DNA of 17,729 bases from an uncultured Eubacteriales bacterium. GTDB lineage: Bacteria > Bacillota > Clostridia > Oscillospirales > QAKW01. The first letter of the stretch is position 1. Each line of letters opens with the position of its first letter. The position numbers and the translations under genes are program-made. Where the stretch lies: the NCBI GenBank assembly GCA_902492505.1, contig CABULU010000039.1, positions 1 through 17,729 of the forward strand, read 5' to 3'. Below the pieces are notes generated by a model. It was not told the origin of the DNA. It did no database searches and saw nothing but the letters and a program-made list of their open reading frames with translations. This document shows positions 13,998 through 17,729 of the stretch, in pieces.

Positions 13998-15170
13998 ATG
14001 AGCAGGATTTGTATACCCGATTATGAATATAAGGAGAGAATTCAAAAGGCGGCAAAGCTGATAAGGGAGCGCGGACTGGACGTTATGGTAGTTTCAAGCA
14101 CCGAATCAGACTACGCCAACGCAAGATATTTCAGCGGTTTCTGGCCGCTGTTTGAGCGGGCGGGCGTGGCAATTTCGGCAAACGGAGACGCGGCACTGAT
14201 GGTAGGTCCCGAATCGGCTGTATTTGCAAAGGATTTCGGTAAAATTGACAAGCAGTTTGTATTGCGCGAGTTCCGCGAGTCCGCCGACCCGTCATATCCT
14301 GAGCTGCACGCAGATACTTTCAGCGATGTCTTCAAGGCGATAGGCGTCAGCGGTGAACATATAAAAATCGGCTTGGGCAGTTATGTTGAATGTACGCTTC
14401 CGATATTCGAGGGGCTGCGTGAAAGCTTTCCGAAGGCAGAGGTTGTCAAATGCAATGATATCATGGTTGAGCTTCGCCAGATAAAAAGCGAAAACGAGCT
14501 TGCATGTATCAAAGAGGGCTTTCGTATAATTGAGCTTGCAACGGATGAGGTTATACGCAACCTGCGCCCCGGCGTCACCGAGCTTGAGATGGTCGGCGTT
14601 GCGCAGAAGGTTATATACGAAAACGGCGCGGAGTACGAAGGTCTGCCGATGTACGTTTTCAGCGAGGAGTCCACACGCCACGCAATCAGCCGTTCGCGTT
14701 ACCGCACTTTGAAAAAAGGTGATATTGTTCAGCTTAACCTATCCGCTAAGATTGACGGCTATTCTCCGTCTATCGGTCTTCCCGTCGTGCTCGGAAAGCT
14801 TGAGGGCGAGCGCCGCCGCATCGTAGAGTTCTGCCTTGAGGCTCATAACTGGACCCAGAGCCGCATCAAGGCCGGCGTTACGGCAAGCGACATTGCAAAG
14901 GATTTCTATAAGCTGTATGAAGAAAACGGCATGAAGGAAAACTACGTTTACGGCCCCTGCCACGGCACCGGAATGATTGAGGTTGAAGCGCCGTGGATGG
15001 AGACGATAAGCGATTATAAATTGCAGGAGAACATGACCTTTCAGGTCGATACGTTTATTTCCGGCCCCACCTTCGGCGTTCGCTGGGAAAAAGGCGTTGC
15101 GGTCAAAAAGGACGGCTGCCTGTCCATGACCGACTACTTATCGAAGGGAATAATCGAAATAAATGACTGA
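13998..15170 (+). CDS. M24-family creatinase/prolidase-fold protein lacking metal ligands
   Basis: This 390-residue protein has the creatinase N-terminal domain (about 12-155; RERGLDVMVVSSTESDYANA is the typical opening, partly quoted: GLDVMVVSSTES). A pita-bread catalytic domain follows (about 165-385). Of the five metal-ligand positions of M24 peptidases, only two survive: His322 (GPCHGTG) and Glu364 (VRWEKG). The first Asp is Asn247 (VQLNLSA), the second is Ser258 (YSPSIG) and the first Glu is Asp351 (FQVDTF). His228 (STRHAIS), the substrate-side histidine, is kept. Creatinase (creatine amidinohydrolase) is the known metal-free member of this fold, so a metal-free C-N hydrolase is plausible; the substrate is unknown. 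AAAGGAG precedes the ATG. The end overlaps the ASRT gene by 8 bases. Confidence 0.85.
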   Translation: MSRICIPDYEYKERIQKAAKLIRERGLDVMVVSSTESDYANARYFSGFWPLFERAGVAISANGDAALMVGPESAVFAKDFGKIDKQFVLREFRESADPSYPELHADTFSDVFKAIGVSGEHIKIGLGSYVECTLPIFEGLRESFPKAEVVKCNDIMVELRQIKSENELACIKEGFRIIELATDEVIRNLRPGVTELEMVGVAQKVIYENGAEYEGLPMYVFSEESTRHAISRSRYRTLKKGDIVQLNLSAKIDGYSPSIGLPVVLGKLEGERRRIVEFCLEAHNWTQSRIKAGVTASDIAKDFYKLYEENGMKENYVYGPCHGTGMIEVEAPWMETISDYKLQENMTFQVDTFISGPTFGVRWEKGVAVKKDGCLSMTDYLSKGIIEIND

Positions 15171-15534
15171 CGGAGCAGGAAAAAAGGTATGGATAATTCC
15201 CGACTGCGAGCTGCCGCAGGAGGGAGAGGGCGTACTCAAGGGACATGAATCGGTCATTGTCGTAAATGACAGCGACAGTGATGCCGAAATTGCAGTAAAG
15301 CTGTTTTTTACGGACAAAGACGCAGACAGCAGCGTTAAGTGGCATGTCAAAGCGGGCAGAGTGCGCTGCTTTCGCATGAACAACACCGACGATATGTGCG
15401 GTGTGAAAATTCCGTTTGACACACAGTATGCAATGAAGCTTGAAAGCAGCTGCAACATTGTCGTGCAATACGGCAGGCTCGATAACCGCCAGACAAACCT
15501 TGCATATTACACAACTCTCGGCTATAATCAATAA
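15163..15534 (+). CDS. ASRT-family (Anabaena sensory rhodopsin transducer-like) small-molecule-binding protein
   Basis: This 123-residue protein matches the ASRT family from end to end. The N-terminal GKKVWIIPDCELP is followed by GHESVIVVNDSDSDAEI (family: 'SHExxxxLNxxDxDAxI'), then LFFTDKD. The C-terminus is CNIVVQYGRLDNRQTN (family: 'xPIVVQxxRLDxRQxx'). The Anabaena protein is a cytoplasmic tetrameric beta-sandwich that interacts with a sensory rhodopsin. No rhodopsin is encoded here. Relatives in Firmicutes and other bacteria have been proposed to be small-molecule-binding domains linked to catabolic operons. The start overlaps the M24 gene by 8 bases, so translation is coupled, and the creatininase-family gene follows after 50 bases. 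The likely role is binding or presenting the substrate or product of the two enzymes, which is inference. Confidence 0.85.
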   Translation: MTDGAGKKVWIIPDCELPQEGEGVLKGHESVIVVNDSDSDAEIAVKLFFTDKDADSSVKWHVKAGRVRCFRMNNTDDMCGVKIPFDTQYAMKLESSCNIVVQYGRLDNRQTNLAYYTTLGYNQ

Positions 15535-15548
15535 ACGCCATAAAAATA

Positions 15549-15565
15549 CCGCCGCGGTACGGCGG
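15549..15565 (+). promoter_or_regulatory. GC-rich hairpin between ASRT and creatininase-like genes
   Basis: A six-pair all-GC stem (CCGCCG / CGGCGG) has loop CGGTA and no T-run, so it is not a standard terminator. It sits in the 50-base gap, just before the AAAGG ribosome binding site of the next gene. It could stabilise or process the operon mRNA, or adjust translation of the last gene. Confidence 0.4.
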
Positions 15566-15584
15566 CGAAAGGTACGGTGATATT

Positions 15585-16319
15585 ATGAAGCTTGATTTTT
15601 GTTTTCCTCGTGAGCTTGAAAGAATAAAAAAGGAGAATATTCCCGTTGTTATTGCCGGCGGTACCGTCGAGTATCACGGTCCGCACTGCTCATACGGCTG
15701 TGACACGCTTGTCGCCCAGGGACTTATAGAAAAACTTGCAAATCAGAAAGAAATATGTATTGCCCCGTCTATCTCATACAGTCCGTCAAGCTATGCCGTG
15801 GCGGACGAAAAAAGCGGAACGGTGCATGTCGAGGAGGACGCATTTGAAGCGTATCTCTACTATATATTTTACAGTCTGCTGTCATCGGGTCTGAGAAACA
15901 TATATGTGGTTATCCACCACCAGTTTGAAAACGAGTCGCTCATGCCCATGACGCTGTCATACATGAAAGCGGCAAAGCGCGCCACAATGAAGTATCTTGA
16001 AAATACAATGGGGCGCGGCTGGTGGGGCAGCGAAAGCTACTCAAATTATTACGAGCAGCTTGAAGGCGCGGACAATCCGTTTGGCTGGATAAAGGTTATT
16101 CCGACAATGAGTGCACAGGTGCAGAAAGCCACCGGCTACGACCATGCCGGCAAGTTTGAATGCTCAATACTGATGTCGCTTTATCCTGAAGCCGTAAAGC
16201 TGAACAGGCTGGGCGATGTTGACCACTGGTTTACAAAGAATGCCGCAGGCGCCAGCACAGAGCTCGGCGACAAAATGGTAAGACTTTCTCTTGAATATCT
16301 GAATAACGCAATAAAATAA
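15585..16319 (+). CDS. Creatininase-family amidohydrolase
   Basis: This 244-residue protein is close to the usual 240-260 of the family. GGTVEYHGPHCSYGCDT carries the metal ligands Glu29, His31 and Asp40. SGTVHVEEDAF and YDHAGKFECS (His177, Gly179, Glu182) are further family signatures. The fourth ligand region, 'NGHYEN' in creatininase, reads IHHQFEN here: the position aligned with the metal His is Gln113, with His111-His112 just before it and Glu115 retained. The metal site may therefore be altered or shifted by one residue. Creatininases open cyclic amides such as creatinine; other family members act on guanidine-pyrimidine or mycofactocin intermediates. Together with the creatinase-fold gene it suggests a two-step pathway, with the actual substrate unknown. 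The ribosome binding site AAAGG is 12 bases upstream. Confidence 0.85.
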   Translation: MKLDFCFPRELERIKKENIPVVIAGGTVEYHGPHCSYGCDTLVAQGLIEKLANQKEICIAPSISYSPSSYAVADEKSGTVHVEEDAFEAYLYYIFYSLLSSGLRNIYVVIHHQFENESLMPMTLSYMKAAKRATMKYLENTMGRGWWGSESYSNYYEQLEGADNPFGWIKVIPTMSAQVQKATGYDHAGKFECSILMSLYPEAVKLNRLGDVDHWFTKNAAGASTELGDKMVRLSLEYLNNAIK

Positions 16320-16417
16320 AAAAACGCGTCGGATAATGCTAACGCCCAATAAAGAAGTAATTTGAAAATCGTTTATTCCACACATTTATCGGACTAAGCA
16401 AAGGCAAACTCAAAGAT

Positions 16418-16461
16418 AAATACCGAGAAAAACTGTAACCGGTTTTTCTTGGTATTTTTTT
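16418..16461 (+). terminator. Terminator downstream of the creatininase-like operon
   Basis: A 14-pair stem (ATACCGAGAAAAAC with GTTTTTCTTGGTAT, one G-T pair) and an 8-base loop are followed by TTTTTTTAT. It lies about 100 bases after the stop of the creatininase-like gene and before the promoter of the next operon. The 98 bases between gene and hairpin contain nothing I recognise. Confidence 0.8.
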
Positions 16462-16473
16462 ATAATCGGCACA

Positions 16474-16502
16474 TTGGTTTCATTCTCATTTTCTTTTACA
16501 AT
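16474..16502 (+). promoter_or_regulatory. Promoter of the DUF6809-tnpV genes
   Basis: TTGGTT (16474-16479) and TACAAT (16497-16502) are 17 bases apart. Transcription should start at about 16509, which places the AAAGGAGG site at the extreme 5' end of the mRNA and rules out the in-frame ATG at 16507 as the start codon. Confidence 0.65.
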
Positions 16503-16527
16503 GTAAATGAAAGGAGGCACACAAGAT

Positions 16528-16833
16528 ATGTCTGGATTTATAGAACAGTTTTATTACGGTAATATCGAGCCGCAAGCAAGAGGCATTAGCACAAATAAAA
16601 CAATGGCAAAAGAACTTGGAGTATTAAACGATGCCGAGGAGTATTTAACATCTAAGCTTTCCGGCGAAGAAAAGAAAAAGTTTCTTAATTTTGTTAATTC
16701 AACAAGTGTTGTAAATGGTGAGACTGCACTAGATAGTTTTATTGTAGGCTTTCGGTTAGGCGCTGCATTTACACTTGATACTTTCGTCAGTAATGATACT
16801 CCATTTACTAATTTATTAAAGGAGGATATTTGA
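16528..16833 (+). CDS. DUF6809-like protein of a mobile-element region
   Basis: This 101-residue soluble protein opens with FIEQFYYGNIEPQ and contains a helical middle with 'LTSKLSGEEKKKFLNF'. A C-terminal segment DSFIVGFRLGAAFTLDTF follows. The 'YYGNIxP' start and 'FIxGFRLGAxF' end are the signature of small proteins annotated as DUF6809, common in clostridial accessory regions and without a known function. I choose the ATG at 16528 because AAAGGAGG lies 8-10 bases before it. The base composition is visibly more AT-rich than the genes to the left, hinting at acquisition. tnpV starts 3 bases after its stop, with AAAGGAGG inside the end of this gene, so the two are cotranscribed and probably coupled. 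Confidence 0.75.
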   Translation: MSGFIEQFYYGNIEPQARGISTNKTMAKELGVLNDAEEYLTSKLSGEEKKKFLNFVNSTSVVNGETALDSFIVGFRLGAAFTLDTFVSNDTPFTNLLKEDI

Positions 16834-16836
16834 ATT

Positions 16837-17208
16837 ATGGAAAAATCATTATTTGAACAAATGGGTGGTACATACACTCAGGTAGGAGATTATCTACTGC
16901 CAAATCTCATCTTGCCTGAACAACAAGGTCAGCCGATTGGAGTATGGGGACAGCGACACGCAAGATATTTGAAACAACACCATAAAATTATTTATATGAA
17001 CCTTTTGACAAGTGGGAAACTAAACGACTATCTTGTTGATATTGAAAATCAAGCTCAAAATATGTTTCTTCAAATTGTAAAGCAACTTGCAAAAAGCGAA
17101 GGCATAACAGAAGAACTTAAGGCAAAAGATCAGACGGAATGGGTTGCGCAAATGAACAATGTTTGCTACAGAGCAAGAGAAATTGTAAATTCTAAGTTGA
17201 TTTATTAA
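16837..17208 (+). CDS. tnpV: TnpV, transposon-encoded protein
   Basis: This 123-residue protein closely follows the TnpV pattern. The N-terminus is EQMGGTYTQVGDYLLPNL, then PIGVWGQRHARYLKQH, NLLTSGKLNDYL, and a helical C-terminus ending in AREIVNSKLIY. TnpV was first seen in clostridial mobile elements of the Tn4451 type and is widespread in clostridial transposons and integrative elements. Its biochemical role is not established. It is not itself the recombinase, and none is visible here. The ATG follows an AAAGGAGG site by about 10 bases. Gene and transcript end at a bidirectional terminator shared with the convergent hsdR. Full length suggests it is intact. Confidence 0.88.
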   Translation: MEKSLFEQMGGTYTQVGDYLLPNLILPEQQGQPIGVWGQRHARYLKQHHKIIYMNLLTSGKLNDYLVDIENQAQNMFLQIVKQLAKSEGITEELKAKDQTEWVAQMNNVCYRAREIVNSKLIY

Positions 17209-17240
17209 AAATAGTCCGCTCAATGGAGCGGACTATTTTT
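17207..17240. terminator. Bidirectional terminator between tnpV and hsdR
   Basis: A perfect stem of about 14-15 pairs (AAAATAGTCCGCTC / GAGCGGACTATTTT) with loop AATG starts at the tnpV stop codon. The A-run and T-run on the two sides make it act on both strands. The stop codon of hsdR (17239-17241) lies at its edge. Confidence 0.88.
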
Positions 17241-17729
17241 AATAAATTTCATTTTCACACATTTTTTCAGCTTGCTCTATTATCAAATCCACCGCAGTTG
17301 CCTGTTTATCCGGTGGATATTTATATTTTCTGAGCAACCTTTTTACAGTAATTCTCATCTGTGCTCTAACACTTTCTCGTACATCCCAATCAACCTTAAT
17401 ATTATTTTTAATGCTGATTGTTAGTTCTTTAGCAATTTGTTTTAGGACATCATTTTCATAGAAATCTCTGGCAGACTCATTGGAAGATATCGCATCATAA
17501 AATGCCAGTTCGTCGTCTGATAACCCTAGCTTTTCTCCTCTTTTATGAAGCTCATTCATATCTTTTGCCATATCAACCAGAGCCTTTATAACCTCTACCG
17601 TCTCTAAAGAACGTTTTTCATATTGAATTACTGAGGCTTCAAGCATTTCAGAAAATTTCTTTGCTTGTACAACATTCTTTTTAGCTATCGCCTTAATCTT
17701 GCCGTCAAGCAAACGTCGTAAAAGTTCCA
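17239..17729 (-). CDS. hsdR: Type I restriction enzyme R subunit, C-terminal part (cut by right edge)
   Basis: The frame is open through the right edge, so only about the last 163 residues are seen. They carry the well-known C-terminal domain of HsdR: ELLRRLLDGKIKAIAKKNVV (RRLLDGKIK and NVVQAKKFSEML), then GLSDDELAFYDAI, DVRESVRAQMRI, VKRLLRKYKYPPDKQ and a final helix EQAEKM. In the complex, HsdR uses ATP to translocate and cut unmethylated DNA; this region binds the M-subunit side. The helicase and nuclease domains would lie beyond the window, so activity cannot be judged. A TTG at 17712 is not a start, as the family sequence continues upstream. The stop lies in the terminator shared with tnpV. 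Confidence 0.9.
   Translation of the reverse strand, partial: ELLRRLLDGKIKAIAKKNVVQAKKFSEMLEASVIQYEKRSLETVEVIKALVDMAKDMNELHKRGEKLGLSDDELAFYDAISSNESARDFYENDVLKQIAKELTISIKNNIKVDWDVRESVRAQMRITVKRLLRKYKYPPDKQATAVDLIIEQAEKMCENEIY

Overview
The window looks like chromosomal DNA of a Gram-positive anaerobe, most likely class Clostridia (Bacillota). The evidence is the strong AGGAGG-type ribosome binding sites, TTGACA/TATAAT-type promoters, SLH-domain surface proteins, a TnpV protein of clostridial mobile elements, and a TcdE-type holin. Base composition is moderate in GC on the left and clearly AT-richer after about position 16320.

Positions 1-8623 (all minus strand, so read right to left) hold the packaging and head module of a tailed prophage. 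The order is small terminase, large terminase, a small membrane protein, portal, a tail-fibre-like protein, holin, an M23 endolysin with an SLH wall-binding repeat, scaffold, major capsid, a putative decoration protein, a head-tail adaptor, and a large protein that runs off the left edge. The genes are tightly packed, with ATGA or TGATG junctions and strong ribosome binding sites. The lysis genes and fibre sit between portal and scaffold, which is not the usual place. No integrase, repressor, replication or tail-tube gene is visible.

Positions 8690-11414 begin with a secreted protein of three Ig-like repeats and three SLH domains (minus strand), with its own promoter and terminator. Next comes an initiator tRNA-Met with an excellent promoter and terminator, then a short remnant of a PHP-family gene that still has a promoter and ribosome binding site.

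Positions 11415-12973 hold a zinc-ribbon membrane protein followed by a YitT-family membrane protein, ended by a bidirectional terminator.

Positions 12972-16461 hold the most interesting cassette. An AraC-type regulator, frameshifted in its second helix-turn-helix, is divergent from a three-gene operon. The operon encodes an M24 (creatinase/prolidase-fold) protein that has lost metal ligands, a protein of the Anabaena sensory rhodopsin transducer (ASRT) family, and a creatininase-family amidohydrolase. Together these suggest a small catabolic or sensing system for a cyclic or guanidino/amide compound whose substrate is unknown. No transporter is present.

Positions 16474-17729 are AT-richer and look like accessory DNA: a DUF6809-type protein, TnpV, and, convergent to them, the C-terminal end of a type I restriction enzyme R subunit (HsdR) that runs off the right edge.
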